From: Mytilus edulis
Taxonomy: Eukaryota; Mollusca; Bivalvia; Mytilida; Mytilidae
DNA: 64,000 bases
Direction of reading: 5' to 3'
Assembly (NCBI RefSeq): GCF_963676685.1
Contig: NC_092344.1
Span: 42,786,589-42,850,588 of the forward strand
Below, piece after piece: positions 24,068 to 36,400 of the stretch. The position numbers were made by a program, and so were the translations under genes. The notes under the pieces are model-generated. The model did not search any database and was not told the DNA's origin. It was given only the letters and a program-made list of their open reading frames with translations. How positions within the stretch are numbered: the stretch's first letter is position 1; each line of letters begins with the position of its first letter.

Positions 24068-24289
24068 ACACTGATGACCGAGTGGCTAGCTGTGGCTGCG
24101 CCAATGCACAATAATTCTTCATTCAAGTCACAATGTGTAAAAAGTAAACATATATACTCTTATGTTTGAAACACGAATAGTTCAAAGAAAGATTTCAATA
24201 TCTATGTTAAATATTCATCGAAAGTTAAACGAAATATTTTTAAGAGGAACACTAAAACCATATTTTCCCGCGGTTCAACTTTAAGGTCA

Positions 24290-24378
24290 CATGACGAACA
24301 ACCGGAAATGGATTGAAGATTAGTCAAAATGGCGAATAAATTTCTGTCGGAAATGTATTGGAATTTGATACTCTTACT
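24290..24378 (+). promoter_or_regulatory. Possible promoter and 5' exon of the receptor phosphatase gene
   Basis: A short GC-richer patch has an ETS-type ACCGGAAAT (24300-24309) and a YY1-like AAAATGGCG (24327-24335), followed by a GTGAGT donor at 24379. Joined to the acceptor before 27337 it would give an untranslated leader; its own ATG frame (MANKFLSEMYW...) would stop right after the junction. Phase rules out its use as an alternative signal-peptide exon for exon 2. No TATA box. Assignment to this gene is inference from position and strand only. Confidence 0.35.
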
Positions 24379-24379
24379 G

Positions 24380-27336
24380 TGAGTAATTAGTAATTATTAT
24401 CACCGAAAAAATACCACACTCAATATACATGACCATAAATGTATTTAAAGGTTATAATTTGGAGTATGAATAAGTCCATTTACAGACGATGTGGTGTTCT
24501 GAAATGTACCGCCACTCTTCTTACGAGCTTTTAATTTTTATGAATTTAGCTACCTCGACTCGATCTCGAAGGTGATTTTTACGTTTTTCTCTGAGTTACA
24601 TAGTGTTATCGCATATATGGACAAATAAATCGACATCTTTTGTACAATTTCACAAAATATGAGGCATGTTTATACTCTAGGTGACAACAATGAAGGGTGC
24701 AGCGGAGACTCCATAAATTATTGATGGACCTCTAAATTATACAGTTTTTATAAGATTTTAGTTAAAGTTAGGGTATTGTTAAGTAAATAGGGTCACTAAA
24801 ATTTTGTGATCATAGCAGGGATGAACATGTATAGTTAAACAAGCGCTGTGCATGTCTTAAAACATGTAAAACATAACTAAAATATAATATTGAATATAGA
24901 GTTGTTTAATGAATAAAATTACAAGCCAGCTTCATTGATGATAGACTAGTGTTCAATAAAATGCACAGTAGAGTTTTAAAAGAAATGCATGATGTATCGA
25001 AGAAGACTGACTAAATCAAAACTTTTTTTATGAACTGCGGAAAGGTGCCAAGAAGTTCCTGATCTTAATCATCTTTTAAAGCAGGTCCCTTCTAACACAT
25101 GTAACATACATGTAACATACATGTCATATATGACTTTACAACCATGTCGTCTCTATTTTGATTTTTGTTGTTGTCTGTCTTGTACATACAGTTGTATTTA
25201 CTCTATTGTTTATAAAAAAACTATTTTGGGTTGGATTACAATTCAGTTTCTTGCAAGTAATCCAATGTATGCCATGAAGCAGGGATTACACTGGTTCTCT
25301 CTAAAATACTACTTGTTTCAGAGCCAAAAATTGATACTGGCTCTAAGAATATGGAATTAATTGCAGTTATATAAGATAATAAGTTGAAGATATGTACAAT
25401 TTGTGCCATGTTCTGATGTTGTTTAATGGTTTGTCTGATCAAAAATAAATTTGATGTTTTCTACTATATTTATCTATGAAAATAAAAAAATCTGTCTTGA
25501 TCGCATGCTTTGGTAAGTGAGACAGAGTTCCAGATTAACAGTATAATCAAGTTCTCATTTTCATAAAAAAAATATGACAATCACCATGATCACTCCCTCC
25601 CTTTCACAGAAATTTGTACAAATTTCTAGATGCTCAACCTTCCGGACCTTCCATTTGAAAATTCTGTTGAAAGATATTGACTGATTGTTTAAGCTAAAGT
25701 TCAATACCCTGAGCTTTTTACATATTTAGTAATTAAAAATAAAATAATCTTTTTGTGAAACCATGGAAGCAATATTCATGATATTTAAAAGGAATAACGA
25801 CTAATTAGCATGTATTAACAACCTGCAGAGTTTTGTTCTAAATTCATATGATTTTATCCAATTATAGTCTCAGCAGCAAGACCCCTTTGGTAGCTATCTG
25901 TGATACAGCGGTTGTAAAATGGCATCTGGAATTTCTTATCAGTCACATGATTTTATCGAGTCCGGTAATAATAAAGCACCTGTGTGAAATCCGAGGTTTA
26001 TTAATAAGAAGGTGGCGCGGTAACATATAAAACCTCTACCTTCAGAAAGAAGTCGTATGATGTAAAAAAATTGAAAAACGGACGAGAATTGTTCAAACTA
26101 CAACAGTTTAGGTTGGGAAAATTGTATTTAATTAAGCATATTTTTGCTTTTTACTGTTTGTTTTAAACTGTTCTAAAAGTATTTTCTGGTTAAAAGCGGA
26201 TCCTGGGTAAAACAGTTAAATACCGATGAATCGATCAGGTTTCACATGATGTTTAACAAAATAATGTAGACAAATCTAGACATCTGTCTTACCGTTACCG
26301 CAAATTCATTTTTACACGAATTAGTTTATTTATCAAGAACTATAAATTAAAGGATAGAACCGTTTAGAATTGTGAATATTTTAACTGACTAATACACGAA
26401 AGACTTAGATTACTGGTATTTAATAAAAGGGGGTCCAAACGTATTTGTTGTACAATCATCTTCTAACTTACAGAAATGACCTTTAAACTGTCTGTAAATA
26501 TTAAAATTGATAATGACCCAGCCTTGTTCTCCCATTTCATATGTGATAGCTGATGGTTTAAACTATTAAGATCGAACTAACCAGAAAAGGGAAAATTGGA
26601 CTAAAATAAAAATTGAACGAATTCGGCAGCGTACATCAATGGAATGTAACAAATGGACTATTTGGGTTACTTTGCACGTATATACGACAAAAACTTGTCT
26701 GTTCATAATTCTCCGTGACCACAAAAAAATGACCGAAAAGTGTCAGTGAATTGATCGATCACATGCGAAGAATCAACTTCCATGCCAGAGATTAAACTAA
26801 TTAACGAGTTATCGAAAGGTGGGCGGTAACGCAGATGAAACCTTTGAAGTGACGACGATGTTATTCCTTTCAATATTACTTCCATAATGAAACTAACAGC
26901 CACCAAATGTTGACAAAATTAACATGTATTCATATTTTCATTTATATTCAGCTCAATTGAATTGATATTGAGTATTCTTACTTTTTGATACTTGCTTTTT
27001 CTCTCCAGTACCTACAGAAATTTGGCTATGTACTGTAGTACATCAAATAAATTGATGATACATGCATGCATACATGTACATGTATGTAGCCACATATTTT
27101 ATTCATCTAAAGTTTAAACTTTTTGTGACAATGTTTACAATTACAGTCTTAAGATTGAAAACAATATCCCATTTGACTGGTAGTTATACACTGCATATTT
27201 ACATGTACAATGTACACATAAAATTTATAAAATGTTGTTATATGCTCATGTTTTTTTTTCTGTACTGAATTTTCATAAGGTTAATTTCTGTGCATATATA
27301 AATTGCATGATTTGCAATATTTCTATTTTATTACAG
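24380..27336 (+). other. Gap upstream of the RPTP start exon
   Basis: About 3 kb of AT-rich sequence. If the exon near 24.3 kb belongs to the gene, this is its first intron. I see no coding exon, no clear transposon ends and no RNA gene. Short CATG/ACATGT-rich runs occur near 25100 and 27060. Confidence 0.4.
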
Positions 27337-27373
27337 GTAAAAATGTGAGATGATGAGATCAGTACTAAAATGA
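27337..27373 (+). promoter_or_regulatory. Upstream ORFs in the receptor phosphatase leader
   Basis: After the acceptor TTACAG at 27336 the leader contains a start-stop ATGTGA (27343-27348). A second frame from tandem ATGs (27350, 27353) then stops at TGA 27371-27373, overlapping the main ATG at 27370 as ATGA. Both would lower translation unless ribosomes reinitiate. Confidence 0.5.
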
Positions 27374-27421
27374 AGAGACATTTGGTTTTCTTTCTCTGTA
27401 TCCTGTGTCATGTATTTGGCA
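27370..27421 (+). CDS. RPTP exon 1: signal peptide
   Basis: ATG at 27370 after acceptor 27336; the donor is GCA|GTAAGT. Encodes [17 protein letters not shown], a basic start and hydrophobic core. Phase 1. Intron 1 then runs 10.8 kb and holds a Helitron, an inverted-repeat element and a HINE. Confidence 0.85.
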
Positions 27422-30400
27422 GTAAGTATTTATATACCTATTAATTGAAAACTTGCCAGTGAAACTAAAATGACAAAGCGATCATGACTTATCATTGATT
27501 AATCAGTATCTATCAGGGATAACCATGTGCACAGACTAATTTTCTAGGGTGTAGCTCATAAGATTATTCCAAATGTTAAAACTATATTTTTCTGAATATA
27601 CTTTTTTGTAATAATCTATCTTACTTTTATTCATACTAGAACACACCCGCGAAATCGCGGGTATTCAGAGCGTAGTTTAAAGTATGTAAAGTGTTGTTGG
27701 AAGAATTTTGTAAAATATTGAATGACTGGAGAATTTCAGCAAAAGTATCATAAGTCATATAGGTTATTTGGGACAGGAAAATGCTTTTTTTTTTATCCCT
27801 CCTCCTTTATTTCCAAAATTCCAAATTTTTGGTTTTCTATCAATTTCAATATGAACATAGTTTTCATTTAGTATGTTATGAACATTTAAGTAAGGAGCCT
27901 GTAATTCAGTGGTTGCCGTTTGTTTATGTGTTACATATTTGTTTTTCGTTCACTTTTTGTACACAAATAAGGCCGCTAGTTTTCTGGTTTGAATTGTTTT
28001 ACATTGTCAGTTCGAGGCCTTTTGAAGCTGAGTATGCGGTATGGGCTTTGCTCGTTGTTGAAGGTCGTACGGTGACCTATAGTTGTTAATTTCTGTGTCA
28101 AATTGGTCTCTTGTGGAGAGTTGTCTCAACATGGCAATCATACCACATCTTCTTTTTTTTGTAATCAATGAATTTTGTAAAAGATTTAACGACTGGAGAA
28201 TTTCAGAAAAGGTATCAAAAGTTCACATGAATATTTTTAGCGCTTATCTGTATATTATGAACATTCATTAATTACTATATAAGTATAGTGTATTTACTTT
28301 CAATTCTAAGTTTACTAATCGATCCGTGGTGGTCATTGATATAATAGTATACAGACTCTCTCTATTTAATAAACTCTGTGACCTCTGTGTATTCTGAAAA
28401 TACACTTTATTCTTTGTATATGTATGTTCAAAGTATACAGAAAAACGCAAACCGGAAGTCTAATCTGACTTAAAATTTTGTCCAAAGACGGGACAATATC
28501 CGGATGCCTTTTTTCTCGTTTTTCTCCCAAAATAACTCAATCTGAATAATCATATGAATGGATGACAAATGCGACTATGCAATGTACATATAGGACACAG
28601 AGGCGTGTTGATTAATTTATTGTGGAAAGGAGAGAAGCGACACCAAAAATGAGGTCTTCTCGTTTAATAGTATAGATAAAATGTATACATTTCATAATTT
28701 TATTAAAAAAAGAATTAAACTTATTTAATTTGAAGTCTTTTAGAATTATATACTGTTGAAAACTTATATTCCAAACATATCCCTGACCTCTAGGTGAATT
28801 TGAGGAAATCTAGAATGATTTTATAACTGGAAATCCAAGTGTGGTGCTAAAAATTAAATGCAGACAAAGGAGGGCTACCATCCTAAAATAGTCTGTGGTG
28901 ATCTATGTTTGTATGTTACATGTACATAGCTGTTTTACAGAGAAAATTTTACCAAATTAATGTATTCGTCAGTAGATTGAAATATCGTTGAATTTTAAGT
29001 TGCTTTTGAAATTTACACAGATTAACTTGTATTTAGTAAGTACATGTATGGCTTAGATGCATGATTTTTTTTCTCTACATGAACCTGTCTAAACTGTGAC
29101 AGTTGGGAGCTGTCTTCTCAGGTTTTACTTTGATTTTGAAAAGTATTGAATGAAAACGCTTACATGGCTTATCTGATTTTTTTGCCAGCATATATATACA
29201 TGTACATGTAGATATACCATGTACATTTTTGTACAATTATATCCATTTGCTCACTTGTCTAATTTGTTGATAATAGCAAGATTCTAAGGCTAAAGGCTAT
29301 GTTTACTTTACATAATATAACATCCTGAATTTTCTAAAATATGTGTCATATAATCAAATGATTGACATGTTTTAATTAGGATGATGGAAGGTTAATTAAC
29401 CCCTTGATACATTATATTAACCTTAACATACAAGATTAAGACCTTCGGGAGTCAGTGTTTCCCACAAAGGAGTAGGTCCGGTAAGGACTCATTTTGGCTT
29501 CAAATTTCAGTTTCATCTGACGAAATATTTTGACCACTTTTTAAACACTTAAGTGTCTATTTTACTTGATTCAATTAGTTAATGTGAAAGATTTTAACTG
29601 ATTTAGTCATTAAAAAAGATCCGATTCAAACTCAAATATGAAAAATCTACCAAATATGCTGAAAATTGTCACTTTACAGATGGTTTTTGTCAAAAATGGA
29701 AGTGGCCGCATCCGTGTTCATCCACAACCTTTATATATGTTATGCATTATCATAAAATACAGCTTACATTTCAATATTAAGGATGAACACGAATGCGGCC
29801 ACTTTCGTTTTACACGGAAACCGTCTAAAATTTACCTAAAATGCTAGAATTTTGAAGATTTCAGTAATTTAGCATGATTTAATGGTGCTACAACCCGATA
29901 TATGTGCATTGTATGGTCAAAAAACAGCCCATATTTATGTAGCAGAAGCATTCAACTGTCCAATAAATAACTAAAAGTTTACATTTTAACAATTTTGTAA
30001 AACTGTTATATTTTGGGGCCAAAAAGTGGCCTTACCGGACCTTCTCCTTTCATATACATGCTACATCTTGATAATCAGGAAATTTTGAATAACCATACAG
30101 TCTAAGTAAATCATATCATATAGGATCACAATTAAGTGATATACCTATAATGGTTTCCTTTTGTAAATTGTGACTTGGATGGAGAGTTAATTTAATTTAA
30201 ACATATTTATTTATAGCTATAGTGGATTGGGAAACAAGTTTTGCAACTTATATTAATCCCTTTCCACTTTGCGGGTAAGAGTGCTGCCTTGTAGCAGCAT
30301 TAGCCTACTCTTTTTCAAAATCTACAAGGGTGTCTTTAATGTGCAAGAGATATGGCTCTCTCTTAACACGGGTCAACCATTTATCGTCCCCTTCCGATGG

Positions 30401-33400
30401 ACTATCATCGTTTCCTCAAGACCATACTCCCAATCATACCACATCTTCCTATATCTATACCTATGTTCATCATGGTTGTACCTGCATCACATTGATTCCA
30501 GAATTATTTTTTTTAGTAAATGAAATCTTAATAAGTTGGTAATTGTATATTTAAAAGTCCTGCAAGTATTTTTACTACACAAAGTTACAAACTAAACAGT
30601 TCAAAGGATAAACAGTCTGAACAGGGTAAAATTGATGACCATTCCAATGGTTCACCTTAGTGGAACATGTATGTTCATTAATGGTAGTGAGATGGTTCCA
30701 GGTCAAGCTCAGCACTGAAACTCTCCTGATACTTAAATTCTCTTGTACTGAATATGCATGAAATATTTGCCACTGGAAGTTAAAGCATACAGCAATCACT
30801 ATCTTAAACTCCTACTGATCTTGCATCATTCAAAATGAAATCTGCCAGTGGCATGCTGATGTTATTGTGACTTGTACTTCTAGTTCTTAGATTTGTTATA
30901 ATTATTGAAATTTCAAAAATAATAAACTTTGTTTCTAATAGCTTGAAATCAAAGATTATATCTGTCTCCTGTTTTCTTTATAAATTGCAAATCCATGTTT
31001 TTGTTTTACAGACCGACCGTGCAAGGGCTGTATAGCCAGTCAAGGTCGTTAAAAACTTCCATGTTTTTGTTTTACAGTATGATTTTTAATGTAGAACCTA
31101 GGATTATACAGTGACATATCCAGGGGAGGGGAGGGAGTTTTGGGAGTTTGAACCCCACCTTTTTTTTTTTTTAATGTTCAATGAATTGGAATGGAGACAT
31201 CTGGTTGGAATCCCCTCTTAGTCCTGGGTTGAAAACCCCAAATTTTAAAAATGACTGGCATCTGCCGCTTTTACTTTCTTACATGAAGTTCATAATTATC
31301 CTTGCTGTGTAACAAGTTTGCATTTAATCAAACTGGTGTTATAGTGCAAAGTGTGGTTGATGATGTGAAAACAGATATTTCCTCTCTGACCAGCACTGTA
31401 TCGAATTAATGTAGAACTGGACATATGGCAGGATAATTAGAATCTGATTCATACATTGTATGCAGCTCTGGAGGCTATTAATTAAATAGAATATAATCAT
31501 GGCATTAATAGTTTTTATTTTGAAACCTGTTTAAAATTTCATTTGGACAGGTTTATAATAATCCTGCATTGAATGGCAAGCTTAAATTTAAAGCATTGGA
31601 ATTTTAAAATATGATCATGAATAATTGTTTTTTTGATGATTTAAACTATCTTATTCAGGACATTTTAATTTGCAAAACTTGTACATTGTACTGTTAGATC
31701 TGAAAAATCAATCAGAAAAAAATGTTCTTGTTAAGATCATAAAAAAATAACTGATTATATGTCAGTTGAGTGCGTTGACATAGATATCGGAAAAACTAAA
31801 TTAGGAAAAGAAATGTTCTAGTTAAGAAAATAAAAAAAGTAGAGATAACTGAAGCAATTGACAGAGATATCTATGAATATAGATTTTGCATGCTGAAGAT
31901 TATAAACTACTTGCAATTGTATATGTACATTTGTATTTCTAAATTAAAACATTTGATTCTGTGTGGATTACAGAATCTACAATGTGCTTAAGATGATGGA
32001 GGGTCAGATGCTTCCAAATGGAGATATTGTAATGATGAAAAATTCTGTCTGAAAAAATATAATCTTAGACATAAGATATTGGTTTGATATATTTTGTCTG
32101 TCTCAGCAGTAGACTAAAGACTTTAATTCATTATTTCTCACTGTGTGTTACTGGAATATTATATTGTATAAGTAAAGTCGGTAATGGGTTATAATTCAAT
32201 TACCAAAATTTATAGTCAGCCTGCAGAGACTAAGACATACATCACTGCATCAACCATGTTAAACATCCTATCTTTTACATAGTTTTATCAGTAATGTAGT
32301 ATTTATAACAAAATTTGCATTGTCAATTGTTTCCTTGTTTTAACAAAAAGTGGTTGCATGTTAAGATTGTGTTTCATTGCTGGTGTCCACGTGTCTAGGT
32401 ATGATCTTAAACACCCAATACTTGACTGGTCTTTATGAGTTTCATATTCCTACAGGATTCCTACGGAATATTTTCATTTGAAGAAGCCATGGAAAATCAA
32501 TAGAGTTGAAATTGAGGACAAACCTATATAAAAGCTTTGTCTCCAAGAATTTTATTGCAATTACAACTTTAGATATTATATCTGTAAGGCTTAGGCTTTA
32601 TTTTTTGTTTTCAATTCAAATTTAGATTCTATGAGAAATCAATAAATGAAATTGATAGTTTTGAGGGCAAAGATGAAATGCTAATTTTAAGATAGGATCA
32701 ATATACTTCTAAAACAATTCAATTATCATCTTGTCTATTTAATTGAGATGTGGTGATTTTATGGCTCAATAATTTCTGTTTGGCACATTAAAAACCTAAT
32801 TCTTTTTGATATTCTAATTTGAGTAATTAGGATAGTATTTCATTTTACTATAAAATGAAGGACATTCCTGAATAAAAAAATAATCAAGGGTTAAAAGAGA
32901 AGGGGGGGAGCACCTGAGACCACCCCCTTTTTTGGTGTGGTTCATTTGGAACAGTGTTTTGTCTTCTATGTGTGTCATGTGTACTGTTGTTTGTCTGTTG
33001 GGTTTTTTATTTTTAGCCATGGCGTTGTCAGTTTATTTTAGACTAATGAGTTTGAGTGTCCCTCTTGTATCTTTCGCCTCTATTTTAGATATCAAAAACT
33101 AGTTCATTCCTTCTTCATATGTCTGTTCCAAGTTAGAAACTTCGTCAGCAGTTTATTGGGTTAACTTTATATATCTTAAATTAAATGTTTTTATCTTTCA
33201 ATGACTTTGATGTAGATTGCAGATCTTTGATAAACTCTGTCAAATTTATTCAGTACTGTTCGACAATCTGAGCAATTCAAAGCTAGACATATTCACACCC
33301 TATTACAGTCTATCACTCCCGCAGACACAATAGGTATTGTGTTTCTCATTGCCATTAAAACAAACGTTTTTGCTATTGTGTTAAGCCGATTTATATCTCT

Positions 33401-36400
33401 GCTTCTGATTGTCATTGCAAAACAATGGATTTTATAATTGTGTACAGCTGATTTTGATCTGTGTTACATATTACACCTGCCGTTGATAGTCTGTAATTAA
33501 TAAGGTGCATTATGCATTTATGCATGTTTATGTAGGTATACACTTGTCTGCAGTTGTAGATTGTATGTTGACCTATAAATGTTCTTTGTTTCTTTTCGTG
33601 TTGTGTTGTGTGGTTGGCGTCACAATGATGTATTCCCCTCTTCTCCTTTTACTCATTAGTATAGATCTAAATCTTATTCACAGATATACAGCATTTAGGC
33701 TTTGGTCCAAGAGTAGCTTTCGAACTTACAAAGTTTAGTAATTTATATACCATACTGATTACTCTATTAACGTCTATTATTACTATGACAGAAACAATAG
33801 GATTTTTTACAGATAAAAAAGTGAGATTGCCATTAAAACAATTGTTTTTGCAACCCTGTACAGCAGATTTTTATCTGTGTTAACATTCCATAGCTGGTAA
33901 TAGGGTCTGAATACTGGAGATAGGTCATGTGGGATGACTGGGATCTGAAAATATATCTTTATCTATATGTCCTTTTTACAACACCATAAAAGGTTGTATG
34001 TCCAATTGTCATGTTTTGATGTTTATCATGGTCATTTATGTTACCAGACCATTGTTTACAAGACATTTGTTCCCCAATACACTATCCTGCTATTGATGTA
34101 AAAGATTGTGGTCGTATTGTAAACATTGAAATGTACAGCTTTTCATGTGTGATCAGCTAATAATTAGCTTTTAACCATGTAAATTTCTCCCATATAAAGT
34201 ATCTAATCTTGATGAAATAAGGGAAGGAAAAGTTGTTAGTGATGAATTATGACTCAGGCTATCTTTTGAACTTCAGTGATTAGGATTGGGGGTAATTATA
34301 CGAAATTATTGATTACTCATCACTCATTAAATGTTCTATCAGTAAAACAGTCCATCTGAGAAATTGTCTGTTAGCTATAATAAAGTATAAATAGGTCACT
34401 GAGGCAAAAATTATGTCATACTGGTACTAGAAATTGTCTTGATAGCTATGGAAATTACAAATAGATCCATCTGAGAAATTGTCTGTTAGCTTAACTAAGC
34501 TATAATAAAGTAAAAATAGGTCACTGATGCAAATGCTATGTCATACTGGTACTAGAAATTGTCTTGATAGCTATGGAAATTACAAATAGATCCATCTGAG
34601 AAATTGTCTGTTAGCTAAAACTTAGCTATAATAAAGTATAAATAGGTCTCTGATGTGAAATGTCTAAAGTACTAGTATTCTCTGTGAAATTGCCTGTTAT
34701 TGATGATAAAGATTATGAATATAAAGCCCATGTTTCCAAAATGTGCATAGTATGATACTAAGTATAACTTTTATGCTATAAAATTATGTAATTATCTTGT
34801 TAGCTATGAAAATTATAAATAGGTCACTGATGCATTAAAGTCTTAGTACTATAATACTCTGAGAATTTGTTGGGATAGCTATAAATACTTGTTGTGTAAA
34901 TAGGTCACTGATACACAATTAAATATATTGCTTAGGGAGAATTGATTCATTATTCATGAGGGTTTAAACTTTTAAACAAAACAATTAAAAAGTATAAGAT
35001 CATCATCCATGAGAGAAAATGAATTTTATTTCTTTTTTATTTGATTATTTTCTTTTTTCAAAGGAGATACATAATAAATAAGTCATAATTGCATCTCTGT
35101 AAATCTCCAGTTATTGAAATCTATTTATGTGACTGTGAGTTTTGTTTGTTCCTATTTAACATTATGGGCTTTTTGTAAGAAAAGAAGATATAAATTGTGA
35201 TAGAATTTGATTGATCCATGATTTTATTCTTTGGATTTGGTTTTATGTATGTAATCATTTCATAATAAACGGGTGTCTATTAATTTTATCTGTCCATGTG
35301 TTCAGCTTTATTTCGGACACAGGATGTTGTTTAACAAAAATACTATGTAAATTAAATAATTCTTATGAAACTTTATACAACCGTTTTGATGGGAGTACAT
35401 CATAATTGAAAGGAATTATAATGCTCCTATGATAAATTAAACAGGAATACAATGTTTGACCAAACTTTATCTGGTTTCCTGTCTGAATATTAAAATTGTT
35501 TCCAATTCAGTAAAAGAAGCTATGACTACCAGTATTCATGGAATTTTATGGTTAAATCTCTCTTCATTCATTCATGAATTTCTAAAAAAGAGATTAAAAT
35601 GTAAAAAAAAAATCAAATATAGATTTTTGTTGACATTTTAGAAAGTTTACAAACCCTCTACAACTTTAACTTTTTAATTTTTTGTCATATCCCTATATAT
35701 AACATTGTCAAAATTTGACATGAATATACATGTGAAAGAGGTAAAAATGCTTGTAAATGTGATGAATTGAAAGGGTTATTAACTCTATTTACTTTTTTTA
35801 TATGTTTATGTATATAATAGATTCAGCCCCAATTCTGCATAGGTTATGATATTTATCCACTTGTAATAGTTACTGTATATATCATGATTAATGATGTGAA
35901 GTTGTAATATCTGTTTCTCTAATTATCTATAACGATTTAATGAAAAAGTTCAAGTGTAATATTCAGATTTGATATGATTTCACTTGTTAACATGTACAAA
36001 AAATTAGAAAAATGGTTTTCTTCATCAAAAAGACTTTTTTTTAGCAGATGAAAACAAAGATGATTATCTCCTTCACGTTTTGTGCCATAAACAATAAAGC
36101 TCTTGTGGATTTGCTTTTCCCTATCTTCATTATAACCAGTCCACCCATGTCTAGTGACGTATTGACTTTTTCGTGTACAAATGCATTACAGCTTTATATT
36201 ATCAATGATTTCTACTTGATTTGTAAATCCAATGAAAAGAAATTACTCAATAGGGAGTGTAGGGCCCAGTAGTATTTGTTAATCCAACGATCAACAACAA
36301 TGAATTACTCAAAAGGGAGGGCAGGGTCCAGGGCGACAAAATATATTTTCCCCTCCACACGCACTGGCGGTCAAAATAGAAGTTCCCCCTTTTACAGCGA

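Noticed and set aside
24331..24378. Alternative first coding exon MANKFLSEMYWNLILLL, signal-peptide-like
   Set aside because: Its phase (2) does not fit the Ig exon (phase 1), and joining to 27337 gives an immediate stop; kept only as a possible non-coding exon.
26703..26906. Minus-strand 67-codon frame upstream of the receptor gene
   Set aside because: No recognised motif, no splice context and no repeats; indistinguishable from a chance frame.
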